A DNA stretch of 64,000 nucleotides from Erythrophleum ivorense (lineage: Eukaryota; Streptophyta; Magnoliopsida; Fabales; Fabaceae). Shown piece after piece: positions 46,991 through 59,700 of this stretch (the first letter of the stretch is position 1; every line of letters begins with the position of its first letter). Location: assembly GCA_026724425.1 (NCBI GenBank), contig JAIUCV010000001.1, forward strand, positions 16,474,556 through 16,538,555, read 5' to 3'. The notes under the pieces are model-generated. The model worked only from the letters and a program-made list of their open reading frames with translations. It did no database searches and had not been told where the DNA came from. The translations under genes and the position numbers were made by a program.

Positions 46991-49900
46991 TGTCATACCA
47001 TAATACTTTAACTTCATTATTTTCATATCCATACATTATATGACCCAATTTTGAAGGAAAAAGGCATAAAATATTGTATTTAATTGCGTTATATCGAGAT
47101 TTAAAATTTATTCTACATCCCATGAACTCACCAATATCATTCTTTACTCATACTCTATCCATACAAGTCATAAAAATTTCAAAACATTCTATAAACCACA
47201 TATTAGAGACCAAAAACTAGAAAAATCATGTTTTAACATCGGGTCCAGAATTTAGTTTTCTGCTAGCAACTTTAAAAAATCATAACTAATTCTAGAAAAA
47301 TCAAAATCAAGAAACTCATAGCTTCTTGGAAAGCCCTGGATGTTAAATTTATATTGAAAGTAATTTCAAGTCATGAAAACATCATTTGGATCATGTTTAA
47401 TAATAGAAAGTTGACATAGGTTAGACTGCCTAGCATTTCTGATACAACTTATTGATATAAAATTCAAAAATGCATAATTAATTCTGCAAAAATTCAATTT
47501 GGGTAAGCTATACCAATTTGGAAAGCTACAGATGTTACTTAGAGGAAAAAAATAAGTCTATACCAGTTTAGAAGCCTTTAGACCATGAAAACTTATGTAA
47601 CAATAGCAAGGTCTGCTAGCCTCCCTGATACTAATTTGAAATTTAAAAAAATTAGTTCTCCCTCTACAAACCTCTAATTGAGGTGCTTTAATTGGTATAG
47701 GTCACTACAAAAGTCTAGTTTCCCTCTGTAAAATTTCACAGACATTGGCCACCATTTTCCCTATAAATGACAAAGATGAAAATTTTGACTAATTATACAG
47801 TGATAGTACCAAAACCATGAAAATTTGCCAACTTTGAAAATTTACCAAATATTCTCTAGTGCTCCAAATAATATGAATTTTAACTTCCCAAAAAGCTCTA
47901 AATAAGATCTATATGTATGCCAAATTTTGAACCAAGAAGAGTTCATGTGGACAAATGTTGTCATAACTCACAATTATGGTCACTTTAGTGTTATCTAAGG
48001 GTTCAATTTGGTCTAAATGGTCTTCTATTGCTTCCACCATAGTTTAGGCAAGTTTGAAAGCACAAATACATCATATATGAACTTCCCAAGTGGTCTAAAT
48101 TATAATGCATTTCAATTTGGCTATTCCACATGCAAGGATACATAAGCAAATATGAGATCTTAAATACCCAAATCACATTCTACCATTACTTTGTCATCAA
48201 ATTTAGTTCATACATCATCTATACATGCTTTTATATTTGCTCAAATGTTTATAACTCAAAAATAATATGTACATAAACACCATCAAAAGTCATAAATCAT
48301 CATATAAAGTGTTAAAAAGGACTATTTAAGCTTCATAAGTTCAATTCCTTGGCTCTTGAGTTCCACCAAGGCCAAATGAGATAGGAGAAGAAAAAGGGTG
48401 AGATTCATAGAATCTTAATGGGTCATACACCCATTCAAGTACACATTCAAGGAATATATTATGTCAAACAGCATAAGGATGCAATCTAACATAATTATGA
48501 AGTATTCAAATCCACATTTCTATGACACAAAGTCACATCAAAATCAAGAATGAGCTCTAGGAACTTTTGGTTTAGTCTCACCCCATTTCTAGGACTTTTG
48601 GATTTTCCTCACCCTTGGCCTAAGGACTTTTGACTTGACCTCATCCATCCATGAGACTTTTGGTCTTGTCTCACCCATGCCTAGAGACTTTTGGCATCTC
48701 TTCACCTATATCAAAGGACTTTTGATATCACCTAACCCTTGTGAGCAATATTTACAAACCAATAACATTCAAGAAAGCATATTGGTACCAATGCAACAAC
48801 ATAAAGGCACACACAGTGACACATATACACCCAAGAATGCAAACAAGAATAGGGTGGAGAGCTACCTTGATGTTTATTCAAGCTTTAGTTTGGAGTATTC
48901 CTCTCCTTCTTGGCCTGACAAGTACAATGAGATGGGATTTGATTTCCTTGGTCTAACCACAATAAACAACACTCAATTATACTATTGAAGCAAGCCAAGA
49001 TCTTAAACATATATCAAAGAAGCATACTTTGTTCACTAGTTACATAATGGCTCCATTAATAGCCCAATAAAGAAACTACCATAATTCAAGTTCTTGGCTC
49101 CATTTTTTCCCCATCTCTAGGCCTCTTGACTTCATTTAAGGTTCTTGGAACCATCACACACACTTTCAAAAGCATAGATACATGTTGCTTCTTAAGGCCA
49201 CATTATGGAAGTTATTGCCTCATCTCCCAATCTATGGCTCCTAAATTTTTTTCAAGGGTTCCTCCCACTTTCTACCATCATATGAAGTCTTAAACCAAGC
49301 CTAGAATAAATTAAAACATTCCCTAGCCTATTCTTCCAAGCTTAGCCAAGACACCCACACAAGGAAGAGCCTATAGAGTTTTTGATTTTTCCATGATGGG
49401 AGACACACTAGGAAGGCTTCTTAGAGGTCTTAAGAGCTCAATTAAACATTCACACATACAAGGAAATTCAAGAAGCAAATCAATTTTTTCATTATATTCA
49501 AAAGCTTCACATTTTTCTAACTTGAATTTCACTTGGTTTTCTTACAATTTCTTTAGATTTCCTAACTCCCCATAGTCTAAAATCTATGATTCTCTCTTAT
49601 TCTTGGATAGAAATTGCCCCCTATGATGGTTCTGTTTTGGGTCGTGGCATACAATGGAGGAGAAGAAAAAGAAGAAGCAATAAGAGGAAGATGTTACCTT
49701 GGATTCAAGCTTACTTCAAGAGTCCTTCGGCTTCCTTTAGCCTTCTCCTTAACACGCCACTCTTCCCTCTCTAAATCACGGTCAAAATAGAACCACATCA
49801 CTCACCAAAACCATGGAATGGAAACTTGAGAGGAGGAGAACAAAGCTTCAAGAAAAAGATGCATGAATTCTTGAATTTTTCTTACCTTTTTTCCTTAATT

Positions 49901-50485
49901 TTTCCCTTCTTCTTTGGCTCCTCTTGGTGCGTCCCCCTCTCTAGCTCCCTTCTTTGTTTTGAACGATGCAATATGTCAGTTGGAAGAGCCCAGAATTTGG
50001 ACACCTAATATAACCAAGAAAGAAGGGATTTGTTCTTTAAAAATGGCTCCTCCTAGTGCGTCCCTTTCTCCAACTTTGTTTTAACTCTTTTTAGAACTGT
50101 CTCTTCCATCATAAAATTTATGTTCCCAATCTTATAAAATGCCTTTGAGATCACTTAATTTTGATCTAAAACCTTCTCGAAACTGTCCCGAGACTTCTCA
50201 TAATTTTCAGTGACTCTAAGAACCCTAAAAAGTTCAAATTTTTTGTTTAAAAGCCTTCTTGTGAGTTTTTCAAGAAGTGCCCATATTTACAAAAATGCCA
50301 CTAGATTTTTGACAAAGTTTTTAAACCACTCTGACTTTATTTTTAGGCAACTCAAGACTCAAATCCTCATTTTTCATTATTTAAAATTTTATCTAAATTT
50401 TATTTAACCTTAAATCACTCATCTCGAGGGACTTGCTTTTCAAACTGACTCATTACGGTATTTTTACAAAGTACCGAACATTACA
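46991..50485 (-). mobile_element. Minus-strand solo LTR, family A (3495 bp), TSD CTAAT
   Basis: Minus-strand LTR end tgtcatacca at 46991 and start at 50485 (complement TGTAATGTTC), with ctaat at 46986-46990 and 50486-50490. On the minus strand: acceptor-like GTGGTTAG before 48952, block 48952-48866 (87 bp) with donor AAG|GTAGC, minisatellite at 48560-48750, hairpin at 48400-48418. The plus-strand ORFs at 48635-48988 and 48741-48956 are the minisatellite and its flank, not genes. Confidence 0.94.
48560..48750 (-). repeat. LTR minisatellite in solo LTR 46991
   Basis: Six reverse-orientation units of about 30 bp (gacttttggNNNNNcctcaccc). Confidence 0.85.
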
Positions 50486-50490
50486 CTAAT

Positions 50491-51056
50491 AATGGGATGA
50501 ATTAGGATGTCTTGTATAGTTAAGGGAGGGAACTAAGATTATGCCATATAAAATTTTGATAAAAGAAAAAGATCATTTCTAAATTTGTAAGTTATTAGCA
50601 AGCATGTGTGTCATGAAATCAAAGTTCTTTAACAAGTATACTAAGTGACGTCTACTTGCTGCATGTTTCTTTATCTATTAAAATTTTGGCAAAATTATAA
50701 TTTGGTCCTTTATGAAAATTACATGTTTTATCCTAATCTTTAATAATTATATTTTGAGCCCAAATTTTCATCTAAATATTTTTATTTCTTAAATACTTTT
50801 CTTATATTTTTGGAACCCTAATAATTCAATGAATTTTCAAAACTTTATTGTCTAAGTATTTATTATTTATTATTTGATAAATTAGAATTAATTTCAAATA
50901 AATTCCATTAATTCATAAAATTTTCTAAAAAATTCCTAGTAGCCTAGTTAAAATTTTAAAGTGTCCTAAACTCATAATTCATCTAAATTCCCAAGGTTCT
51001 ACTAGGAATTCATATTTTAAACTTAATTAATTAATTAGGAAACTTGTGAATGTCAC
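50491..51056 (-). mobile_element. Minus-strand LTR 5' fragment of another Gypsy family
   Basis: On the minus strand it begins TGACATTCACAAG at about 51053 and continues with AT-rich sequence such as 'ttaattaattaagtt', similar in style to the start of the LTR at 15239 (tgacatcccaaaa). Its downstream part is cut by the solo LTR at 50485. The right boundary is approximate and no partner LTR is visible. Confidence 0.5.
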
Positions 51057-51950
51057 ATTTCTCTCAATAAAATAAAATAAAATATGTTTTTATTATTTAA
51101 ACAAATTATGTACCGTATCATAGTTGATTGATGATTAACAGTTGTAGTATAAATATATTTTTTTTCAAATTTGTGTAGGAATGTTTGTGAAAAATGAGAA
51201 TTCTTATAAGGATACAAGGTTATATTTGAAAACTATGAATATTTTTCATATTTTTATATTAAAGAAAATTTTTGGAGAAAATTGTAAGATTTCCCTTTAT
51301 TTTATTTTCCTTTATTTTATTCACATTGGAATAAGACTCCCCTAATTCCAAACCAAAAACAAACAAGATTCCTTGACAAAATAATAAAAAGATTCTGTTC
51401 ACATTAAACACCTAAAAGAATTTCTTTTATACTAAGACAATAAAATAACTTGATCCTAAATGGACCATAAACCCTAGATACTAATTATTTAGTTAGAAAA
51501 TAACGAAAATAAAGAAATTCAATTTTCATTTAGTCTAATTAAATGAAGAAAAATAAACAAACTATTTTAATTAAGTCAAACTATTATTATAAAAATTAAA
51601 TTTAGCCAAATTCAATTATTATAATGCAAAGTAATGAAATGTAAAGTAAGGAGAGCAATAAAGAAATTTTACAAAAGTAATGTGAACACTTGACATCATT
51701 TTCAAAGATTTCATTTTCAACCAAATGGATTCTAAAAAGAAGAAAATAAAAAAAGAAAAAATAGAAACATAGGAATTGAAAAAAGTTAGCAAAAACAAGT
51801 AAAAACCAATAGGACAGAAAACGTGTAAACATTTTGACATCATTTTTAAAGATGTCATTTTCAAGTCTTATACAAAGAAAGGACTGTGGATGGAAAATAG
51901 GAAAATGACATAATCTTATCACCAAAAACTAAGATTGGTTTATAAGTAAT
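51057..51950. other. AT-rich stretch with an imperfect direct repeat, no gene
   Basis: Low-complexity AT-rich DNA. 51691-51727 and 51823-51864 are imperfect direct repeats (acatcattttcaaagat versus acatcatttttaaagat). The two overlapping minus-strand ORFs here (51602-51925) encode Phe-rich peptides expected by chance in such sequence. Confidence 0.55.
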
Positions 51951-52644
51951 TTAATAAAATTTTTAAAACAAATATTAATTAAGCTTTTAGTAATTTCTTC
52001 TTCCTTCATCCTCTTCCCCTCTTGGGTGCATAAGTGTTTTTCTTTTGTTTTGCTTGAATGATGATGGGTTCATGGGGGTGGGTATTTATAGGATTGGCTT
52101 TAGTTGTGAAGACAAGAATTTATAATACTTATATAATTAGTCTCCAGGAGTCCCAGTATGTTTTGTCTTTTAAAAATTTCTTTGCTTTTCCTATGGTAAA
52201 GCTATTCCTTAGCATGTGACATATCTTGCTATTTATATTACTTATATAATTAGTCTCCAAATTACAAAGAGGCCCTTGCCTAAATCATAAAATGTTGAAG
52301 AAATTTGAACTTTTTCGTTCATCAAATCAAAACTAAATTCATCCCTATCTTTTCATCATACATTACTTGTTCATTCACACATTTCACATATTTTACATAG
52401 TTTAACTTATAATCCATAATAACAGTCCATGGATGATGCCAACATGTCACACATCAAATCTCACTTAAATTTACTATAAACTAGCCTTTGCTAAAAACTC
52501 TTGCTAAATCTACATCTTTTCTCCATGTCATACTTACACAATGTGCAATATTTGGTATTAAGCCCTTTCTAACATACCTAATTCATAAGTACCTAATTAT
52601 TCATGATAATAATTATTAAGATAACACATTCTTTTCCTAATCAA

Positions 52645-52790
52645 CCAAAACTTCAACTTATAATCCATTCCAAGGAGGTCTATGGTTTGATCACTTGTAT
52701 AATATACACAATTCTAACCAAAACTTCAACTTATAAGCCACTCCAAGGAGGTCTATGGTTTGACCACTTGTATAATATACACAATTCTTC
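52645..52790. repeat. 73-bp tandem duplication
   Basis: Units 52645-52717 and 52718-52790, both beginning ccaaaacttcaacttata and nearly identical. The freshness of the copies suggests a recent duplication. Confidence 0.9.
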
Positions 52791-55770
52791 TCTTTTCAAT
52801 TACACACCAAGTGACCTCAAAATGACATCTTTAATACCAACATGACACACATATGCACTTTGAAGGCTCAATTAGTAGTTAGTTGTATTAGTGCATAAAT
52901 TCCAACAATTTCCTAAATAAATGTCAACTATAACCAATTTCATAAAAACAATTCAAGCCATGACCTTGCAAGCAAGTCTTGCCCTTGAAGAGTTAAATAA
53001 GGAAGAATATTGCAAAACTCCATTTTCCACATAAATCCATCTTATATATAATTCAAATGCCAAAGGTACATAGTTTAGCACATTCATACATTTCTATTCA
53101 ACAATACATGTCTATGCTAAATTAAAAGCTCAAAAGGGTATACAACAATATTCTTCATACTAATACTCATCATCTTATGTCAATGCAACTGAAGAGAACA
53201 ATACTCATACTAAAACATTTAGCCCAAAAATTATCATGTTCAATTACAACAAAAAGAAACTAAATACCTTAAAATAATGCCTTCAAGCTCATGACCTTTT
53301 AGGAAGTAACTTGCTTACTCTTGTCCTTGGCATTACCTTCACCTAGTATGAGTTAGTGTTCATATAAAGAGTGAGATTGAAAATCTCAGTAGTAAAACTC
53401 ACCATTTAATGTATACAATTCATCACCCAAATAATAGGATATAAGCATGCATAAAACATCATCATGACAACATTAGAGTTGACAATTACAAAAATTATTC
53501 AATGGCTACTATACTTAATTCCTTAACTCATAGTACAAAATGCCATAAGGCACCTTTAGCCACAAGGGCACATGAAAATATAACATACTTAACTAACTCA
53601 TATTATAAAACATTTGCATTATAAGCATATAATTTCATACAAGCATTCCAATCACAAGGGCGCATGAAAACATATCATGCTCAACCAACTCATATCATAA
53701 AACAAATCATTATAAGAATATAATGTCATGCAAGCATTTCAATCACCAAGCAACAATCATGTATACAAAGTTTAACATTTGGTTTTCATTTAAATGTCAA
53801 AAATAAGTCAGTTAAAAAAACAAGTCTCCTAAAATGAATAATTTAAGGCTAAATAAAATTAGGATAAAATTTTAAATAATGAAATGAGGATTTGAGGTTT
53901 GAGTTGCCTATAAATCCAAGCTAGATGAGCTAAAAAAGTTTGTGAAAGAAAGTTGAGGCATTTTCGTAATTTTTGGCAATTTTGGAAAACTCAAAGGAGA
54001 GTTTTTTAAACAGAAAATTTGAACTTTCTAAGATTTTCAAAGGCCCTAAAAATCATGAGAACCCCCAGAACAGTTAAAACTTCTTTGGTAAGCAATTTTG
54101 GCCAAAACTTTGACTAAATAGTTTGAAATGGTTTTAAATTTGATTTGAGTGAAACTAAAGCCACTTTATAAGTTTAAGAGCTTAAATATTATGATGGAAA
54201 AGATAGATTTTGAAAAGGATTTGATTTGAGCCAAAATGACAAAAACTAAAGAATAAGGACTAAAATGCAAAGTAAAAAATTACATAAAGTGACTTTTTAG
54301 CTTCTTATAAGTTATGTTCCATTCAGCTCCTCCATTAAACAACATATGTTCTGTCCCAAAACAAAGGAAAGATCAGCTAAAAAGCATGGCCAAGGAGAAG
54401 GGAATTTGAAAGAGAAAGATTTGCAAAAAAAAAAGGTGAGAAAATCTTGGATTTTCATGGTTCCTCCTTCAGAAATGTTATTCCTCTCCTTCTCCACTTC
54501 CTTTCTATGGTTTTAATGCTTGATTTGGAACTATTTTGGATCTATTTCAAAGGGAGGAGATTAGAATTTAAAGGAGAAGCCTATAGCAAAGGAGAGAACT
54601 GTTGAAAAAGTTAAGAAATCAAGGTGATTTCATAGCTTTTCTTGCTTTCTTGTCTTTACTCTTCTTGGGTGATGGTTCGACCATGACGAGAGCACATAGA
54701 AGGGATTAATTTTTAACCAAGCACAAGCAAGGAACCTAGGCTTTAGAGTATAGGAAACTAGTAAATGCAATGAAATCTAAAAGAAAACCATTAGAATTTA
54801 AGAATAAGAATCTAGGGATTCTTAGACAAATGGCAAAATATGATTTCTTTTAGGATGTTCTAGTTTATATGAGAACTTAATTAAGTTCCTAAGATATCCA
54901 AGAAGTCTCCCAAGTACCATTCCCTTCAAGGAAAATTGAAAAAGTCCATAGGCTCCATATTATGCTCATGTCTCAGCTTAGACCATCCAAAGCACTTAAG
55001 GAGTGTTTTAAATTTTTCTAAATCTAAAATGGGACTAGATATGATAGATGAATATCAAAGGAAGCCTTGAAAAAAATTTAGAAAGCTTAGATCGTGAGAT
55101 GGAGGTGTAAGCTCTATAGTGAGACATAAAGAAGCAAGTTATAGCTAGGCTCCTTAAAATGAATGTGTGATGAGTCCAAGGAGTCTAAATGGAGTCAAGA
55201 AACTTAGATTAAAGGAGAAAATAGAGCCAAGTGTAACGCCCATTTTTTGTAAAAATGACAGAAATAGGCCAGATATAAAAGGGAGTCCCCTAAAATGAGC
55301 CAGTTAAGACAAAATAAAATTTGTGTAAAATTCTAAATATTAGAAAATAGGAAATTAAGGCTTAAGATGCCTAGAAACCGAGGCTAGAATGGCTAAAGAA
55401 ATTTCTAACAAAATATAGTGACATTTTTGTAATTTTAGGTAACTTTTAAAAAACTCAAAGGAGGGATTCTTAAATGAAAAAGTTTCTTGGGGTTCTCAGA
55501 GACCTTAAAAACTATAAGAACTCCTAGAACAATTAAAACTTCTTTCGGTTTATGTTTTAGAATGTCGGTGACCCTGAACTTTAACCCTTTGGTTCGGGAA
55601 AGTTTTACACCCGATTTAAGTAATTCCAAAGGCTATTTATAGGTTAAAGAACCTAAATTTTATGATGAAAAATACAATTTTCAAAAAGGAGTTAAAATGA
55701 GTCTTGAACAAAAAAGCTAAGAATGAAGGACAAAATTGACATTTTAAAAAGTCTCTTAAGAATCCCTAGC

Positions 55771-55779
55771 TATATATAT
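55771..55779 (+). promoter_or_regulatory. TATA-like box in solo LTR 55232
   Basis: tatatatat followed by gtggcgcctc, about 130 bp before the donor-like site at 55901. The minus-strand LTR at 1-741 has a matching ctatatataagttgcgcc arrangement. Confidence 0.55.
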
Positions 55780-56454
55780 GTGGCGCCTCACTTATCCCTC
55801 ACATTTGGCTAACCTAAATTCTGTCTAAGACTAGGGAGAAATTCTGCAAAAAGTGGCACACAAGGAGGAGCTCAAAAGGAGGATAAAAGCCTAAGAAAAG
55901 GTAAGGAAAATCAAGGAATTTCTTGCTCCTTCCTTCATTAAACTTGCTATCCTTCTTCTCCTCTTTCTTTCCATGGTTTTGATACATGTTTTGGATCTAT
56001 TTTAAGTGCTATTCAGAGGGGAGGGGATCAAAATTTCAAGGAGGAGTGAAGACAAGGGAAAAAACTCTTAAAAAGCCTAAGGAATTAAGGTATTTCCATG
56101 GCTTTCCTTGCTTCTTCCTTCTTGTTTCTCCATAGCTCAATTTCGGCCTCATATAGAACTAGTAAGAGGGAGCAAAATATGATCCAAACCAAGAATAAAA
56201 CCTAGATTTTTAAGGGTGAGGAACAAGTAGATGCAAAGAAATTCTAAAAAAAACCACTAGTTTTCAAGTTCTCAAAACCTTGGGTTTCCTTTGCACCTTA
56301 ATATGTATGAAACTTTTTAGGGATATTTTTAATCGTCTATTAGTGTATATGGGTTCTTGAGATTCCACAAAAGCCTCACATGTGTCAATTCCTTCAAGAA
56401 AACAAAGCTAGCTCCATAGGCCTAAAATCTAGTATATGTCTTGACCAAACTTGG

Positions 56455-56705
56455 TTTTGAGTCCAAAGGCTACTAAAATGATCTGAGCTTATTTTTCCCT
56501 CTATTTAACATTAGTAGCTTTCTAAATTGGTATAGTTTTCCTAGATTGGATTTTTGTGAAATTAGTTATGAATTTTTGAAGTTCATGATAGCAAGCTACA
56601 TTAGTACTAGGGACAGTCAGACCTCTGTCTCTTTTTTGATGTCAAACATGGTCCAAACGCTGAGATTGTGGTTTGGAATTATTTTTAGTGTAAATTTAAA
56701 ATTCT
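56455..56705 (+). repeat. Family-B LTR patch inside a family-A LTR
   Basis: About 250 bp nearly identical to 33983-34220 of element 2's left LTR (shared 'gagtccaaaggctactaa', 'tcaaacatggtccaaacgct'). At this place other family-A LTRs have unrelated sequence of about 40 bp. Confidence 0.88.
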
Positions 56706-59700
56706 TCTAAGGGTAGAAAGGGACTAAACATGATAAGAGAACATCAAAGAAAGGCTTGAAAAAATTTTAGAAACCTTGGTTGGTATGATAGAAGTGTATG
56801 CTCCATAATAAAGCTTAAAGAAGTAACTTAGGTCTAGGCTCTTGGGAATAAAAGTACGATGACTCCAAGAGGCTTAAATGGGCTCAAGAGACCTATATGG
56901 AATAAGGAAATGGAGCCAAGACCTAGAATGCTAGCACTTGCTTCATTAAGTCTTATATGACACCATTATACAACCATAGAATAAAGTGGGCTTCCATAAT
57001 GAGTGAGTGATAATAGAACTTACTTTCATGATATAATTGTATCCTATTTAATGTGTTTAGGCCAAGAGAACCAAGCCCCATCTCATTGCAAGTGTGTGAC
57101 CGAATAGGGGGAGGAATACCTAAGGAAAAAGTGTTAAACTCTTCCTTCAAGGCAACTCTCTCTTTTTTCTCTCATGCATGAGTAGATGTTTATCTTGTCT
57201 TGAATGTGTATATATATTTTAAGCTATGAGAGAGGTCTTAGCATGTATCTATATGCCATGGTACCATAAAGATTTGTGATGTACTCGAATGATGTTTTAT
57301 GAACATGTTTTGGTTTGCTTGAGTATGGTGAAGCTAAAAGTCCCCTAACTAGGGTGAAGATGAGCCAAAAGTCCCCAAGAATAGTTAAGACAAAGGAAAA
57401 TGTCTCTTAAAAGTAAAGTTTAATTAAAAGCATTTAAGAAATGGGTGAGGCAAGTCTAAAACCCCCCAAAAAAATTGGGTGAGGCTAAACTATTTATTTG
57501 GCAAGCCTATATATGTTCCATGATATCCATGCATGCATTTTTAGACTTGTATTTGTATCTTTTATGTATGGTTGAAAGGGAGAAGAGCTATTGAGATTCT
57601 TAGAATCTCATTGCTTCCTCCCCATTTGTCTAACATGTCCAGGTGAACCAAGTAAGAATGGGAGCTACCTAGCTTGAAGGACAGAGTATGATAACAAAGT
57701 GTGTGTTTTTGCCATTTTGTAGCCATATAAATGGCATATAATGTAATCCAATATTGTATATGATGTATAAGCCCATGAACACTTGTAAATATATGAATAT
57801 ATTGTATATGTATGAGATTTGATGTTATATGAATCATGTAGCAATGTTTGGACATTGAATGGCTACATATGACTTATGAATTCTTGTGCATAACTTGGGG
57901 TGAGGGTGTGAGTTTGTGAAATCTAGGTTTTTACACCTTTGAGATAAGTTTAATAGACCATCTTGGTGCCTTCCCACGTGCTCAAGTGGCCATGAAAGCC
58001 TTGGGAGCCAAATTGGACCATTTGAGACCATTAGGAAGTAAGAAATTGGCCATTTTGGGACCCAATATCAAAATCTGACCAAATAAACGAATTTACCTAT
58101 GAAATTTGGCATGCATACAGATCTTATCCAGATTTTTTTAGGAAGCTAAAGACTAGATTATTTGGAGTTCTGTGGAATTAATTATGATTTTTCAAAATTA
58201 TCATTTTTTTGTTGTTCTGGTATAAGCAATATTCATATGATTAGTTTCTTATACTATGTTATTTGAGGCTCAAATAGTGTCTAATACTCATAAAATTTTA
58301 CAGACATAAACTAGACATGATAATCTTTCTATGGCCAACAATATCACCCTAATTGGACATCTAAGTAGGGAGATATGAATTTTTTAAGTTCAATGATAGT
58401 ACCAATAGTGATAGGCAACCTTGGTTACTTTTCCATCAATTTTCATTAGCTAGACGTCCCTATTCTGGTTTAAAATTATTTTCATCATAAAGTATGCATC
58501 TATAGCTTTCTATAATGGTATACTATGCTTGATTTCAATTTTTCTAGAATTAGTTATAATTTTTCAAAGTTCATGATAAAAAGCTAGACCATGAACCTGA
58601 TGCTGCACTTGTGAATTTTATGTATATACTCCATTAGCTCAAGTTCTTGGCCACTTCTTGAGATGGTAATGAGTTGAATTTGTATATTTAAATATGATAA
58701 TGAGAGGTATGAGTTCATGGACACAAAATGAAAATTTTATCTACAATGTAATACAAAATAATCTATTATTTTATTACTTTTTCCTTGAATAATTGTGCTA
58801 GACCAAGGCAAGGTGATTAGAATGGCATGAGATAACTTAGATAATTATGGTGTTACACCAAGATCATGAATTCCTATAGTTACTTTATTATGCCTTGTAT
58901 GGAACCATAATTAAGCCATAAAACAAAGTAGCTTCATATACAGTGTGTGTGTGATGCCAAAGCTTGTTCCAATGATGTAATGGGGTCCCATTTGATGTAT
59001 CTAGGTCAAAAGAATCAAGCTCCACCTTATTGCAAGTGTGTGGCTAAGAGAGGGGAAGAGTAATCAAGGAAAAAGTTTACTTTCTTGCTTCAAAGTAGTT
59101 TCTAACCTTTTCTGCCATGTATTGTTAGATGTTTTCTTGTATTTGGGTGCTCGTATGCTTGTTTGTGCCATGAGAAATGTTTCTAACTATTGCTTACATG
59201 TTATGGCACCATGATATTCTTAAAATATGTTTTATGAATGTTATGTGGCTTGAATAGGTATGGTGATGCCAAAAGTCTTTTAGTAAGGGTGAGAATAAAC
59301 CAAAAGTTCCTAGGATTGGGTAAGACAAAGCCAAAAGTCTCAAGAAGTGTAAGGCTGAGGCTAAGTCAAAAATTCCTTGAAAATGAGTGAGGCAAATCTA
59401 AAAGTCTCAAAGAAAATGGGTAAGGTTAAACCAATGCTCTTGAGAGCTTATATATGATATGTATGAGTTTCTTGAATATGGAAAATGCCTTATGTATGTT
59501 TACTAGTAGTTTAAATTGCCATGCATGTATTCTTAGACTTGAAAATACATCCATTATGTATGTTTAAAAGGGTAAAGATCTATTAAAATTCTTGGAATCT
59601 GACTCTTCCCCCTCTAATGTTTAACCATGTCAAGGTAAATCAAGTGGGCAAAGAAGTAGAAACTAACAACCTTGAAGCACAAGGCTATGGCAATGAAGTA

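Larger units (their letters stand above)
55232..58857 (+). mobile_element. Plus-strand solo LTR, family A (3626 bp), chimeric; TSD CCAAG
   Basis: Runs from TGTAACGCCC to ...tggtgttaca with ccaag at 55227-55231 and 58858-58862. TATA-like tatatatat at 55771-55779, donor AAAAG|GTAAGG at 55901, acceptor GTGTTTAG ending at 57060, 91-bp block ending at 57151 with a GC-type donor, minisatellite at 57330-57490, hairpin at 57592-57610 and acceptor GTCCAG|GTG at 57642. It holds an out-of-place family-B segment at about 56455-56705. Confidence 0.95.

Noticed and set aside
46808..47032. Lys/Arg-rich 74-codon ORF resembling a basic nuclear protein
   Set aside because: Comes from a CT-rich tract and overlaps the end of a solo LTR.
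48635..48988. 117-codon plus-strand ORF
   Set aside because: Antisense reading of the minisatellite in a minus-strand solo LTR with perfect target duplications.
51602..51925. Two overlapping Phe-rich minus-strand ORFs resembling membrane proteins
   Set aside because: Produced by AT-rich low-complexity sequence (aaa/gaaa runs); no conserved pattern and no start context.
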